A stretch of DNA of 64,000 nt, from assembly GCF_014077625.1 (NCBI RefSeq), contig NZ_JACFXU010000014.1, positions 744,001 through 808,000 on the forward strand, written 5' to 3'. This DNA is from Sediminihaliea albiluteola. GTDB taxonomy: Bacteria > Pseudomonadota > Gammaproteobacteria > Pseudomonadales > Halieaceae. How positions within the stretch are numbered: position 1 is the first letter of the stretch; each line of letters begins with the position of its first letter. The position numbers were made by a program, and so were the translations under genes. The notes under the pieces were generated by a model. The model did not search any database. It was not told where the DNA came from and was given only the letters and a program-made list of their open reading frames with translations. Of the stretch, positions 55,532 through 64,000 are shown one piece after another.

Positions 55532-56545
55532 CTACTGCAATTGACCCCAGTAGGCTGCCACATCCAGCATGCGGTTGGCATAGGCCCACTCATTATCAAA
55601 CCAGGTCAGCACTTTCACCAGGCGTTTGCCGCTGACCCGCGTCTGGTTAGCATCAATGATGCTAGAGCGGGGATCATGGTTGAAATCGCAAGAGGCAAGT
55701 GGCTCTGTGGTAAAACCAAGTACGCCATTAAAGCGTGTCGCGGCGGCCTCTCGCAGCGCCGCATTAACACTTTCCTCGTCGCTGTCTTGTCGCACTAGCA
55801 CAGTGAGGTCCATAGCCGATACGTTCAGGGTCGGCACCCGCAATGCTTGGGCTGTGAAGCGCCCCGCCAACTCCGGCAAAATACGTTCAACACCGAGTGC
55901 CAAAGCTGTATCCACAGGAATAATAGACTGTGCAGCGGCGCGGGTCTTACGTAAATCCGTATTGTGATAAGCATCTAGCACCGGCTGGTCATTCATCGCT
56001 GAATGAATAGTCGTAATGGTGCCACTTTCAATACCTAAGGCATCATCTAAGGCCTTAATCACTGGCACTATGCCATTGGTCGTGCAGGACGCGTTAGAGA
56101 CAAGCTGGTGCTCTGCCCGCAGCAAGTGGTGATTGATACCAAAGATCACTGTGGCATCTACATCCGGCTGCGCCGGCTGTGAAAACAACACCCGTTTGGC
56201 CCCACTGCTCAGATGCTGCTGCGCGGTTAAGCGGTCAGTGAAGGCGCCAGTACACTCCAGCACCATATCGACGTCCAGCTCCGCCCAAGGCGTATCTTCT
56301 ATAGCGGGATGACGCAGTAAAGTTATGGCATCACCATCGACTCGCAACTCACTATCGCTGCCCTCTAATGGCAAGGGGAAACGGCCGTGGGTCGAATCGT
56401 ATTTAGACAGGTGGAGCACGGTGCGCGCATCGGCGATCTCATTGATCGCCACCACCTGCAGTTGCTCGCGCAAAGGACTCTCATAGAGCGCCCGCAACAC
56501 GCAGCGCCCAATACGGCCATAACCATTGATTGCTAGGCGCAACAC
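55532..56545 (-). CDS. epd: D-erythrose-4-phosphate dehydrogenase
   Basis: About 337 aa GAPDH-like NAD enzyme. [15 protein letters not shown] is the Rossmann motif and [10 protein letters not shown] holds the catalytic Cys. [20 protein letters not shown] replaces the HAYTxxQ region of GAPDH and marks it as Epd, which feeds pyridoxal phosphate synthesis. The start is unclear among TTG 56548, GTG 56545 and TTG 56542, directly after the tkt stop; GTG is preferred for distance to GAGG. A dual GAPDH role cannot be excluded. Confidence 0.88.
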   Translation of the reverse strand: MLRLAINGYGRIGRCVLRALYESPLREQLQVVAINEIADARTVLHLSKYDSTHGRFPLPLEGSDSELRVDGDAITLLRHPAIEDTPWAELDVDMVLECTGAFTDRLTAQQHLSSGAKRVLFSQPAQPDVDATVIFGINHHLLRAEHQLVSNASCTTNGIVPVIKALDDALGIESGTITTIHSAMNDQPVLDAYHNTDLRKTRAAAQSIIPVDTALALGVERILPELAGRFTAQALRVPTLNVSAMDLTVLVRQDSDEESVNAALREAAATRFNGVLGFTTEPLASCDFNHDPRSSIIDANQTRVSGKRLVKVLTWFDNEWAYANRMLDVAAYWGQLQ

Positions 56546-56548
56546 CAA

Positions 56549-58552
56549 TCAGGCCTCGAACACCACCTCTTCTACCGCGGCCACGACATTGTCAACGGTA
56601 AAACCAAAGTGCTGCATGAGATCAGCGGCCGGGGCTGACTCGCCGAAGGTGCTCATGCCGACCACGCGCCCATCCAGCCCGACAAACTTATACCAGTAGT
56701 CCATGTGGCTCGCTTCCACGGCCACTCGCGCCAGCACGTCAGAGGGCAATACCGACTCACGATAGCTAGCATCTTGAGCGCAGAAGACTTCTGCGCAAGG
56801 CATGGAGACTACGCGCACCGCTTTACCTTTTTCGGCCAGCTGCTCGGCGGCAGCCATAGCTAGTCCCACCTCTGAACCAGTAGCAATCAAAATAGCATCG
56901 GGCTGAGCCGGCGTGTCGCGCAATATATAAGCGCCGCGGCTGATCGCCGCCACTTGCTGCTCATTGCGCTGCTGGTGGGGCAGAGACTGGCGCGAGAAGA
57001 TCAAGGCACTGGGGCCGTCCTTACGCTCGATAGCATGCTTCCAAGACACCGCAGATTCCACAGTATCGCAGGGACGCCAGGTATTCAGGTTCGGAGTCAC
57101 ACGCAGCGCATTGAGCTGCTCTACCGGCTGGTGGGTCGGTCCGTCTTCACCGAGGCCGATGGAGTCATGGGTGTAAACAAATAAGCTGCGCTGCTTCATC
57201 AGCGCTGCCATACGCACCGCATTGCGGGCGTATTCCATAAACATTAAGAAGGTCGCGCCATAGGGTACTAAGCCACCATGCAAGGCCACGCCGTTCATGA
57301 TTGCCGACATGCCAAACTCACGCACCCCGTAATAGACATAGTTACCACTGGCGTCATCGGCTGTTACCGCTTGGCATCCTTCCCACAAGGTCAAGTTAGA
57401 GCCCGCCAAATCCGCCGAACCGCCAAGCAGCTCAGGCAGCAGTGGGCCAAAAGCATTCAAGGTATTTTGGGAGGCCTTGCGCGAGGCAATTGTCTCGCCT
57501 TCAGCCTGACAGCGAGCGATGTAAGCATCGGCTTGGGCACTAAAGTCCGCGGGCAATTCACCAGCCAAACGGCGGCGCAGTTCAGCCGCTAGCTCAGGGT
57601 GTGCCTCAGCATAGGCAGACATACTCGCTTCCCAAGCTTGCTCGCGCTCAGCGCCAGCGGCTTTGGCGTCCCAGCCCTGATAGATCTCATCTGGAATGAC
57701 AAAAGGCTCGTGCTGCCAGCCAATCGCTGCGCGAGTGGCAGCAATCTCATCAGCACCCAGTGGCGCACCGTGGCAGGACTCGCTACCTGCTTTATTAGGC
57801 GAGCCTTTACCAATCACGGTCTTGCAGCAAATCAGTGTCGGCTTGCCAGTCTCAGCACGGGCGGCTTCGACCGCCGCTCGAATAGCCTCTGGGTCGTGAC
57901 CATCCACGGCTGGGATAACCTGCCAGCCATAAGATTCAAAACGCTTCGGCGTGTCGTCGGTAAACCAACCCTCAACCTGGCCGTCAATCGAAATGCCATT
58001 ATCGTCGTAGAAGGCGATCAACTTGCCCAAGCCCAGAGTGCCCGCCAGCGAACAGGCCTCGTGCGAGATACCTTCCATCAAGCAGCCATCACCGAGGAAG
58101 ACATAACTGTAATGGTCCACAACCTCGTGGCCCGGACGGTTAAATTGAGCTGCCAATACTTTCTCTGCCAGCGCCATGCCTACCGCATTGGTGATGCCCT
58201 GACCCAGTGGGCCGGTGGTCGTTTCAACACCGGGAGCATAGCCATATTCTGGGTGGCCAGGCGTGGCACTGTGCATCTGACGGAAATTCTTCAGCTGCTC
58301 CATTGGCAGATCGTAACCACTTAAATGGAGCAGAGAGTAGATCAACATAGAGCCGTGACCATTGGACAGCACAAAGCGGTCTCGGTTAGGCCACTCGGGG
58401 TTGTTCGGGTTGTGCTGCAAAAAGTCATTCCACAGTACTTCGGCGATATCCGCCATACCCATGGGCGCACCGGGGTGTCCACTATTGGCGCGCTGTACAG
58501 CGTCCATACTAAGGGCGCGAATGGCATTGGCTAGGTCTGTGCGGGAAGACAT
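56549..58552 (-). CDS. tkt: Transketolase
   Basis: 667 aa thiamine-diphosphate enzyme of the pentose phosphate pathway. TPP motif [13 protein letters not shown] with its distal Asn ([10 protein letters not shown]), substrate His in SGHPGAPMG and [11 protein letters not shown], and a pyrimidine-domain [16 protein letters not shown] 58552 with GGAGAG upstream is preferred over a 30-codon extension. First gene of the tkt-epd-pgk-fba operon, divergent from the ArsR-methyltransferase regulator. Confidence 0.96.
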   Translation of the reverse strand: MSSRTDLANAIRALSMDAVQRANSGHPGAPMGMADIAEVLWNDFLQHNPNNPEWPNRDRFVLSNGHGSMLIYSLLHLSGYDLPMEQLKNFRQMHSATPGHPEYGYAPGVETTTGPLGQGITNAVGMALAEKVLAAQFNRPGHEVVDHYSYVFLGDGCLMEGISHEACSLAGTLGLGKLIAFYDDNGISIDGQVEGWFTDDTPKRFESYGWQVIPAVDGHDPEAIRAAVEAARAETGKPTLICCKTVIGKGSPNKAGSESCHGAPLGADEIAATRAAIGWQHEPFVIPDEIYQGWDAKAAGAEREQAWEASMSAYAEAHPELAAELRRRLAGELPADFSAQADAYIARCQAEGETIASRKASQNTLNAFGPLLPELLGGSADLAGSNLTLWEGCQAVTADDASGNYVYYGVREFGMSAIMNGVALHGGLVPYGATFLMFMEYARNAVRMAALMKQRSLFVYTHDSIGLGEDGPTHQPVEQLNALRVTPNLNTWRPCDTVESAVSWKHAIERKDGPSALIFSRQSLPHQQRNEQQVAAISRGAYILRDTPAQPDAILIATGSEVGLAMAAAEQLAEKGKAVRVVSMPCAEVFCAQDASYRESVLPSDVLARVAVEASHMDYWYKFVGLDGRVVGMSTFGESAPAADLMQHFGFTVDNVVAAVEEVVFEA

Positions 58553-58740
58553 GGGACTCTCCAGATGGTGGGGGCTTGGGGCCGAATCAAAATGGGGCGC
58601 CATTTTCTCGTATGCGGAGGATAACGGCAAATAATTGGGCATTATTTAGGGTAAATCGGCACTAAGTGCTTAGTAATTCCTCTCCAAGGCCCCCTAAAGC
58701 TTGTCGAGCTCTGCCAAAAGTCCACTGATCAAGGGCAGAA

Positions 58741-58770
58741 AATCTATATCAAAAAACTTTGATATAGATT
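58741..58770. promoter_or_regulatory. 30-bp perfect palindrome (probable operator of the ArsR-type regulator)
   Basis: Thirteen-base arms aatctatatcaaa and tttgatatagatt flank aaac, ending 24 bp before the regulator ATG. Size and symmetry fit a winged-helix dimer. The right arm overlaps a -35-like TTGATA (58759-58764), so binding would block the regulator's own promoter. Confidence 0.8.
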
Positions 58771-58786
58771 CATAGCCTGTTAAACT
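58759..58786 (+). promoter_or_regulatory. Predicted promoter of the ArsR-methyltransferase/metK unit
   Basis: TTGATA at 58759 and TAAACT at 58781 with a 16-bp spacer. The predicted start would fall at or next to ATG 58795, which lacks a ribosome site, so the mRNA may be leaderless. Confidence 0.4.
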
Positions 58787-58794
58787 CCCGCGCC

Positions 58795-59784
58795 ATGTTA
58801 GCCCCAGAAGCCATTTCCCAAGCACCCGAAGAGCAGCTATTCGACGCTCTGGCCGCGCTGTGTAAAGCCAGCGCTGACCCATTGCGCCTGCAGGTATTGC
58901 GTGTGCTGCGCAATGACTCGTTTGGCGTCTCTGAGTTGTGCTCGCTATTTGAGCTACGCCAACCAGCTCTCAGCCACCACCTTAAAGTACTGGCCAATGC
59001 CGGACTGGTGGCCACTCGGCGCGAAGGCAACTCCATTTTTTATCGCCGCAGCGAACTGGGGCAGCGACCTGAACTGGAAGCTTTGCAGCAGCAAGTTTTC
59101 CACAGCGTGGATCAGATCGATCTGCCAGAACAATTACAGGACAAGCTCAGCGAGCTGCAGCGGCAGCGAGAGGAAAACTCACGCAACTTTTTCCACCTCA
59201 ACGCCCACAAGTTCCGCGAGCAACAAGATCTTATTGCCAGCTACAAGCAATACGCTGACACAGTGGCTCAAGTGCTGCGCGATGCCCCCCTAAAGCAGCG
59301 GCGCAGCGCGCTCGAAATCGGCCCCGGCGACGGCGCTTTTTTACGCGAACTAAGCCCTAGTTTCGAACGCGTTATCGCCGTGGATAACGCCGCCGCGATG
59401 TTGGCCACAGCCCAAGCCAACGCTGCTCAAGCTGGCCTAAAGAATATCCACTTCATTCACGGAGACAGCAGTAGCGAACAACTCGCCGACATTGAAGTGG
59501 ACTGCGTGGTCATCAATATGGTGCTGCACCACACGCCCAACCCAAAGCAAATCCTGCAAGACGCCGCAGTGCACCTCGCCCCTGATGGCGTGGTCTTAGT
59601 GACTGATTTGTGCCGTCACGATCAGGCTTGGGCGCGAGAAAATTGCGGCGACCTATGGCTCGGCTTTGAGCCGGAAGACTTAACCCAGTGGGCTCAGGCG
59701 GCAGGCCTGTCCGACATCGCCAGTGTTTTTCTGGCACAACGCAACGGTTTCCAGATTCAGGTGCGCCTCTTCGGTCACCTCTGA
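58795..59784 (+). CDS. ArsR-family regulator fused to a SAM-dependent methyltransferase (SahR-like)
   Basis: 329 aa. The N-terminal winged helix (about 15-95; [43 protein letters not shown] wing) is followed by a linker helix and a class I methyltransferase domain (about 150-329; [15 protein letters not shown] motif [14 protein letters not shown]). ArsR-type regulators of this architecture sit next to metK and ahcY in many proteobacteria, and SahR-type members control the methyl cycle by sensing S-adenosylhomocysteine. The domain may bind rather than use the ligand. 22 bp before metK. Confidence 0.85.
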   Translation: MLAPEAISQAPEEQLFDALAALCKASADPLRLQVLRVLRNDSFGVSELCSLFELRQPALSHHLKVLANAGLVATRREGNSIFYRRSELGQRPELEALQQQVFHSVDQIDLPEQLQDKLSELQRQREENSRNFFHLNAHKFREQQDLIASYKQYADTVAQVLRDAPLKQRRSALEIGPGDGAFLRELSPSFERVIAVDNAAAMLATAQANAAQAGLKNIHFIHGDSSSEQLADIEVDCVVINMVLHHTPNPKQILQDAAVHLAPDGVVLVTDLCRHDQAWARENCGDLWLGFEPEDLTQWAQAAGLSDIASVFLAQRNGFQIQVRLFGHL

Positions 59785-59806
59785 TTTAACAGCGAAGGAA
59801 CAAAGC

Positions 59807-60961
59807 ATGAGCGAATATGCAATTTTTACCTCAGAATCGGTGTCCGAAGGCCACCCAGACAAAATGGCTGACCAAATTTCCGATGCCATTTTGGATGAAA
59901 TTCTTAAGGACGACGCCAACGCCCGCGTCGCCGTAGAAACTCTGGTCAAAACCGGCATGGTTGTCATTGCCGGCGAAGTCACCACCGACACCTATGTCGA
60001 CCTCGAAGACGTAGTGCGCGAGGTAGTGCTGGACATTGGCTACAACTCTTCAAAAGTTGGCTTCGACGGCGCCTCCTGTGCGGTGCTGAACGCCATTGGC
60101 AAGCAATCCCCCGAGATTGCCCAAGGCGTGGACGAGGGTGACAACAAAGAACAAGGCGCCGGCGACCAAGGCCTGATGTTTGGCTACGCCACTGACGAAA
60201 CCGAAGTACTGATGCCCGCCCCCATCTACTACGCCCACCGCTTAGTAGAAAAGCAGGCTCAGCTACGCAAGAGTGGCGCTCTGCCCTGGCTGCGTCCCGA
60301 CGCTAAAAGTCAGGTCACCCTGCGCTATGAAAACGGCAAGCCTGTGGCTATCGACGCGGTGGTACTGTCCACTCAGCACGATGAAAATATCAGCCAAAAA
60401 GATATTCACGCCGCGGTGATGGAACAACTGATCAGGGACACTCTGCCAGCCCAGTGGCTGCACGCTGATACTAAGTACCACATTAACCCTACTGGCAAGT
60501 TTGTGATCGGCGGCCCTGTGGGCGACTGCGGCTTGACCGGCCGCAAGATTATTGTCGATACCTACGGCGGCATGGCCCGTCACGGTGGCGGCGCCTTCTC
60601 TGGCAAAGACCCCTCGAAAGTCGACCGTTCAGCAGCTTACGCGGGCCGCTATGTCGCTAAGAATATTGTCGCCGCCAGACTGGCCTCACGCTGCGAAATT
60701 CAGGTGTCCTACGCGATCGGCGTAGCCGAGCCGACCTCGATTTCGATCAACACTTTTGGCACTGGCAAGCTCTCGGACGAGGCCATTGCGCTGCTGGTAC
60801 GCGAACACTTTGATCTGCGCCCCAAAGGCCTGATCGAGATGCTCGACCTGAAGCGCCCGATTTATCGCAAAACAGCAGCCTACGGCCACTTTGGGCGGGA
60901 AGATGCAGACTTTAGCTGGGAAAGAACTGACAAAGCCGAAGCTTTGAAGGCGGCTTTATAA
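59807..60961 (+). CDS. metK: S-adenosylmethionine synthetase
   Basis: 384 aa; makes S-adenosylmethionine from methionine and ATP. Motifs: [27 protein letters not shown], and the phosphate loop [25 protein letters not shown] precedes ATG 59807; the longer open frame overlaps the regulator. The next 480 bp before ahcY hold no gene but an inverted pair of structured repeats. Confidence 0.97.
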   Translation: MSEYAIFTSESVSEGHPDKMADQISDAILDEILKDDANARVAVETLVKTGMVVIAGEVTTDTYVDLEDVVREVVLDIGYNSSKVGFDGASCAVLNAIGKQSPEIAQGVDEGDNKEQGAGDQGLMFGYATDETEVLMPAPIYYAHRLVEKQAQLRKSGALPWLRPDAKSQVTLRYENGKPVAIDAVVLSTQHDENISQKDIHAAVMEQLIRDTLPAQWLHADTKYHINPTGKFVIGGPVGDCGLTGRKIIVDTYGGMARHGGGAFSGKDPSKVDRSAAYAGRYVAKNIVAARLASRCEIQVSYAIGVAEPTSISINTFGTGKLSDEAIALLVREHFDLRPKGLIEMLDLKRPIYRKTAAYGHFGREDADFSWERTDKAEALKAAL

Positions 60962-60996
60962 AAAGCACTTCTAGCTTCGTGGCAGCGGGCCGCCAT

Positions 60997-61089
60997 CCCC
61001 GTGAGGGACTCCGGGACACGCCGTGAACCCATCCATGGGGGCTTGTGTTCGACGTCCATGTCTCACACAGTCCCTGCGCCCCTCACGGG
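60997..61089 (+). repeat. Structured repeat module A3
   Basis: The 60-nt core (61014-61073) begins ggacacgccgtgaacccatc like A1 and A2. Hairpin 2 here is gacgtccatgtc. The outer arms are cccgtgagg / cctcacggg, different from A1/A2 but perfectly paired. Confidence 0.75.
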
Positions 61090-61189
61090 AACAGCAGCCC
61101 TGACCTTTGAGTTGTTGATAGTCACGAATACTTCACAACCAAAACCCAGGGAAAAGCTCTGCAGCTAAATTCGGCACAGAGGGGATCAG

Positions 61190-61286
61190 GGTCAGCTGCG
61201 CCGTCCAGGACCGTGGGCAGCATGGATGCTGCCCCCGAGCCTACAAGGATGTATTTACGGCGTGTCCTAGGAGGGCACAGCTGACC
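61190..61286 (-). repeat. Structured repeat module B3 (inverted)
   Basis: The 60-nt core (61208-61267) on the minus strand begins ggacacgccgtaaatacatc. Hairpin 2 has perfect 9-bp arms gggcagcat / atgctgccc. The outer stem starts ggtcagctg / cagctgacc and extends about 22 bp with few mismatches. Confidence 0.75.
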
Positions 61287-61440
61287 ATGAGACCCGGCCA
61301 GATAACGAAGTGCACAACACAAACAATACGCGACCCAAACTAAAGGGTCACAAATTTATAAACCTGCGGCCTCACATTAACTGAGCTGCCAAAAGCACAA
61401 ACACTGACTATGGGCTGCAAGCCCAAGAGGAAAGCAAATT

Positions 61441-62832
61441 ATGAGCACAGCACAACAACTCGACAGCAAACAAGATTACAAAGTCGCCGACATCAGTTTG
61501 GCCGACTGGGGCCGCCTAGAACTCGATATCGCCGAAGGCGAAATGCCAGCCCTGATGGCTATGCGCGAAAAGTACCGTGACAGCAAGCCACTAGCCGGCG
61601 CCAAAATTCTGGGCTGTATCCACATGACCATCCAGACCGGTGTGCTGATCGAAACTCTGCTGGAACTGGGCGCTGAAGTGCGCTGGTCCTCCTGCAACAT
61701 CTTCTCCACCCAGGACCACGCTGCAGCCGCCATCGCAGCTGCTGGGGTACCCGTGTTTGCTTGGAAAGGCGAAACTGAAGAAGAGTATGAGTGGTGCATT
61801 GAGCAAACCATCCTCAAAGATGGCAAGCCCTGGGACGCCAACATGGTGCTTGATGACGGCGGCGACCTCACTGCTATGCTGCACGACAAATACCCTGAAG
61901 TGCTGGACAAGATTCACGGCATCACCGAAGAGACCACCACCGGTGTACTGCGCCTTCAGGAAATGCTGAAAAAAGGCACTCTGAAAGTCCCAGCGGTGAA
62001 CGTTAACGACTCCATTACCAAGTCTAAAAACGACAACAAATACGGCTGTCGTCACAGCTTGAACGACGCTATTAAGCGCGGCACTGACCATCTACTTGCG
62101 GGTAAAAAAGCGCTGGTTATCGGCTACGGTGACGTGGGTAAAGGTTCCGCCCAGTCGCTGCGTCAGGAAGGCATGATTGTGCGCGTCACCGAGATCGACC
62201 CAATCTGTGCCATGCAGGCCTGTATGGATGGCTATGAAGTGGTATCGCCCTACAAAGATGGCATTAACGACGGCACTGCCGCCTCCATCAATACTGAACT
62301 GCTCGGCACGATCGACCTGCTAGTGACTACCACAGGTAACTACAATGTCTGTGACGAGCATATGCTAGCAGCCCTGAAAAATGGTGCTGTAGTGAGCAAC
62401 ATCGGTCACTTCGACAATGAAATCGACACTGCCTTTATGCGCCGCAGCTGGGAGTGGGTGGAAGTGAAACCTCAGGTACACAAGGTCTACCGTGACCGCG
62501 CTACTAACGATCACCTGATCCTGCTATCGGAAGGTCGCTTGGTTAACCTCGGCAACGCGACAGGTCACCCCAGTCGGATTATGGATGGCTCCTTCTCCAA
62601 TCAGGTGCTGGCCCAGATTTATCTCTTTGAGCGCAAGTTCGCCGACCTTGAGCCAGAGCTGAAGCAAGCTGCTCTGACTGTGGAAGTACTACCCAAGAAG
62701 CTGGACGAAGAAGTCGCAGCCCACATGGTTCGCGGATTTGGCGGCGTGATCACTCGCCTCACTAAGGAGCAGGCCGAGTACATCAACGTCGATGTTGAAG
62801 GGCCGTTTAAGCCGGACAGCTACAAGTATTAA
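61441..62832 (+). CDS. ahcY: Adenosylhomocysteinase
   Basis: 463 aa; hydrolyses S-adenosylhomocysteine to adenosine and homocysteine. Motifs: [50 protein letters not shown] with active-site Lys/Asp/Cys, and the NAD-binding [15 protein letters not shown]. It contains the about 40-residue insert ([17 protein letters not shown]) typical of one bacterial subgroup. GAGG precedes ATG 61441. Confidence 0.97.
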   Translation: MSTAQQLDSKQDYKVADISLADWGRLELDIAEGEMPALMAMREKYRDSKPLAGAKILGCIHMTIQTGVLIETLLELGAEVRWSSCNIFSTQDHAAAAIAAAGVPVFAWKGETEEEYEWCIEQTILKDGKPWDANMVLDDGGDLTAMLHDKYPEVLDKIHGITEETTTGVLRLQEMLKKGTLKVPAVNVNDSITKSKNDNKYGCRHSLNDAIKRGTDHLLAGKKALVIGYGDVGKGSAQSLRQEGMIVRVTEIDPICAMQACMDGYEVVSPYKDGINDGTAASINTELLGTIDLLVTTTGNYNVCDEHMLAALKNGAVVSNIGHFDNEIDTAFMRRSWEWVEVKPQVHKVYRDRATNDHLILLSEGRLVNLGNATGHPSRIMDGSFSNQVLAQIYLFERKFADLEPELKQAALTVEVLPKKLDEEVAAHMVRGFGGVITRLTKEQAEYINVDVEGPFKPDSYKY

Positions 62833-62993
62833 GCCAAGATTTCCCAGCTAGCGTTTTAGCCTGCTGGGCAACAGGCACTCCAGATTATAGAAGCTCAAGC
62901 TCTGTCTGCACTAGCAGCTTGAGCTAGCCAAGCTGCGAGCTCGATTCGGGCTCTTAGTATCCGGCTGCCGCTGGTGATTTTAGGCGCGTGCAA

Positions 62994-63007
62994 GATATTG
63001 ATATCGA
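62994..63007. promoter_or_regulatory. Possible regulator half-site upstream of metF
   Basis: gatattgatatc is an imperfect dyad whose right part ttgatatcga matches nine of ten bases of the arm ttgatataga in the palindrome at 58741-58770. It lies about 80 bp before metF. Confidence 0.35.
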
Positions 63008-63082
63008 GGCTCGCTCTTAGAGCAAAGTGGCAATAGCAGGCATTCAACCAATATTTAGTACAAGACATATAGAGTCAAAACA

Positions 63083-63922
63083 ATGGCTAAGCAAAAACCG
63101 AGAATCAGCTTTGAGTACTTCCCCCCTAAAACAGCGGAAGGCAAATCCAAGCTGCTTGAAAAGACCTCTCCGGCACTGCTCGAATTAGAGCCGGACTTCT
63201 TCTCCGTCACCTATGGCGCTGGCGGCTCCACCCGGGACAACACCTTTGGCACTGTCGCAGGGCTGCGCGAACTGGGCGCCGATGTCGCCCCTCACCTGAG
63301 CTTTGGCGGCGACGATGAGGCTGCCATCACCGAGCTGCTCGACCGCTACCAGGCCCTCGGCGTGAAGCGCCTGGTGGCACTGCGTGGGGACATTCCTTCC
63401 GGTATGGGCGGCCTAGGACAGCTCGTTTACGCCAATGAGCTGGTCGAGTTTGTACGCAAGCATAGTGGCGACTACTTCCATATTGAAGTGGCGGCCTACC
63501 CTGAGATTCACCCCCAGGCCGATAGCTACGATGCCGACGTTTACTACCTAAAAAAGAAGCTGGATGCTGGCGCCGATAGCGCCATTACCCAGTACTTCTA
63601 CAACGTCGAGTCGTACTTCTACTTCCTCGATCAGTGCAGCGCTGCGGGTATCGACAAACCGATTTACGCCGGCATCATGCCAATCACTAACTTTCCCAAT
63701 CTGGCGCGCTTCTCACGCAACTGCGGCGCAGAGATTCCGCGCTGGATCTGCCAGCGCATTGAGGGTTATGGCCAAGATCAGGAGAGCATTCGCAAGTTTG
63801 GTATCGAGATTGTTAGCCAACTGTGCCAAACCCTGCTTGAGAGCGGCGCCCCGGGCATCCACTTCTACACCATGAATCAGCTAGAGCCGACGCGCACAAT
63901 ACGCAATAATCTGGGACTCTAA
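63083..63922 (+). CDS. metF: 5,10-methylenetetrahydrofolate reductase
   Basis: 279 aa FAD enzyme producing 5-methyl-tetrahydrofolate for methionine regeneration. Motifs: ISFEYFPPKTAEGK with catalytic Glu, FFSVTYGAGGSTRD, LRGDIPSG, DAGADSAITQYFY, and GIHFYTMNQ. Preceded by a 250-bp gap that holds a 9-bp hairpin (62893-62924) and the possible regulator half-site. It completes the metK-ahcY-metF methyl-cycle set. Confidence 0.96.
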   Translation: MAKQKPRISFEYFPPKTAEGKSKLLEKTSPALLELEPDFFSVTYGAGGSTRDNTFGTVAGLRELGADVAPHLSFGGDDEAAITELLDRYQALGVKRLVALRGDIPSGMGGLGQLVYANELVEFVRKHSGDYFHIEVAAYPEIHPQADSYDADVYYLKKKLDAGADSAITQYFYNVESYFYFLDQCSAAGIDKPIYAGIMPITNFPNLARFSRNCGAEIPRWICQRIEGYGQDQESIRKFGIEIVSQLCQTLLESGAPGIHFYTMNQLEPTRTIRNNLGL

Positions 63923-63937
63923 ACTAGGCTGCCCATC

Positions 63938-64000
63938 ATGCGTATTCCACGGTTTTACAGTTCCCAAGTACTCGAGCCCCAGCGCGAGCTGACGCTCGAG
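63938..64000 (+). CDS. rsmE: 16S rRNA m3U1498 methyltransferase RsmE (partial, N-terminus only)
   Basis: The first 21 codons from ATG 63938 read MRIPRFYSSQVLEPQRELTL, the conserved RsmE N-terminus (usually MRIPR-Y/F followed by a Q-L-T-L stretch). RsmE methylates U1498 of 16S rRNA with S-adenosylmethionine. It lies 15 bp after metF, so probably the same operon. Only a short part is visible. Confidence 0.75.
   Translation, partial: MRIPRFYSSQVLEPQRELTLE

Larger units (their letters stand above)
60962..61440. repeat. Gene-free spacer with an inverted pair of structured repeats
   Basis: Carries modules A3 (60997-61089) and B3 (61190-61286). The remaining 61287-61440 leads into ahcY and ends in a hairpin (tgggct-gca-agccca, 61411-61425) abutting the AAGAGG ribosome site. 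I looked for a SAH riboswitch here and do not see its conserved core. Confidence 0.8.

Noticed and set aside
60962-61440. SAH riboswitch before ahcY, or SAM riboswitch near metK
   Set aside because: The conserved cores of these riboswitches are not visible; the space is filled by the structured repeat pair.

Overview
The window is chromosomal DNA of a gammaproteobacterium, most likely a marine or aquatic member of the Pseudomonadales/Cellvibrionales group. The evidence is gene content and order. The blocks serA/D-2-hydroxyglutarate dehydrogenase, rpiA/ilvA, rppH-ptsP, lgt-thyA-folA and tkt-epd-pgk-fba beside an ArsR-methyltransferase gene and metK resemble arrangements known from Pseudomonas. 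The ygfB-pepP-ubiH-ubiI block, divergent from zapA-6S RNA-fau, is the classic enterobacterial order. Family-level placement is inference. Almost everything is housekeeping. I see no prophage, insertion sequence, CRISPR array, tRNA or rRNA.

Layout. 1-15.5 kb is an accessory-looking mosaic: a partial 2-hydroxyacid dehydrogenase, a double cupin, a short-chain dehydrogenase, a ubiX-MFS-MscS run, a GNAT acetyltransferase, a ZnuD-like TonB receptor cassette with two small companion genes, a second MscS channel, a sulfatase, an aldehyde dehydrogenase and a glycerophosphodiesterase. 15.6-20.1 kb holds pyruvate kinase and glucokinase, with a two-component system convergent to them. 20.3-25.8 kb has a cold-shock gene and a six-gene TonB energising operon (DUF3450, TtpC-type ExbB, ExbB, ExbD, TonB, TPR protein). 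26-32.7 kb has lgt-thyA-folA, ptsP-rppH and a HAD phosphatase. 32.7-33.6 kb is a gene-free tandem of structured repeats. 33.6-46.9 kb has rlmI, gcvH, ubiquinone hydroxylases, pepP, ygfB, zapA, 6S RNA, fau, ilvA, rpiA, D-2-hydroxyglutarate dehydrogenase and serA. 47-53 kb holds a large TonB receptor, small lipoproteins, marC and a hydrolase. 53.2-58.6 kb is the fba-pgk-epd-tkt central carbon operon. 58.7-64 kb is a methyl-cycle cluster: ArsR-methyltransferase regulator, metK, ahcY, metF and the start of rsmE.

How parts fit. metK makes S-adenosylmethionine, ahcY removes S-adenosylhomocysteine and metF supplies the methyl group. The fused ArsR regulator, with a 30-bp dyad at its promoter, is the likely local controller. 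SerA and the neighbouring D-2-hydroxyglutarate dehydrogenase probably form a coupled serine-synthesis pair. The TonB operon can energise the outer-membrane receptors in this window.

The most interesting non-textbook signal is a repeat family of six modules: four at 32.8-33.5 kb and two at 61.0-61.3 kb. Each has a core of 59-60 nt with two hairpins whose tips read catccatg or close variants. The modules occur as inverted pairs 123-134 nt apart, and their flanking arms differ in sequence yet still pair. That looks like selection on nucleic-acid structure.
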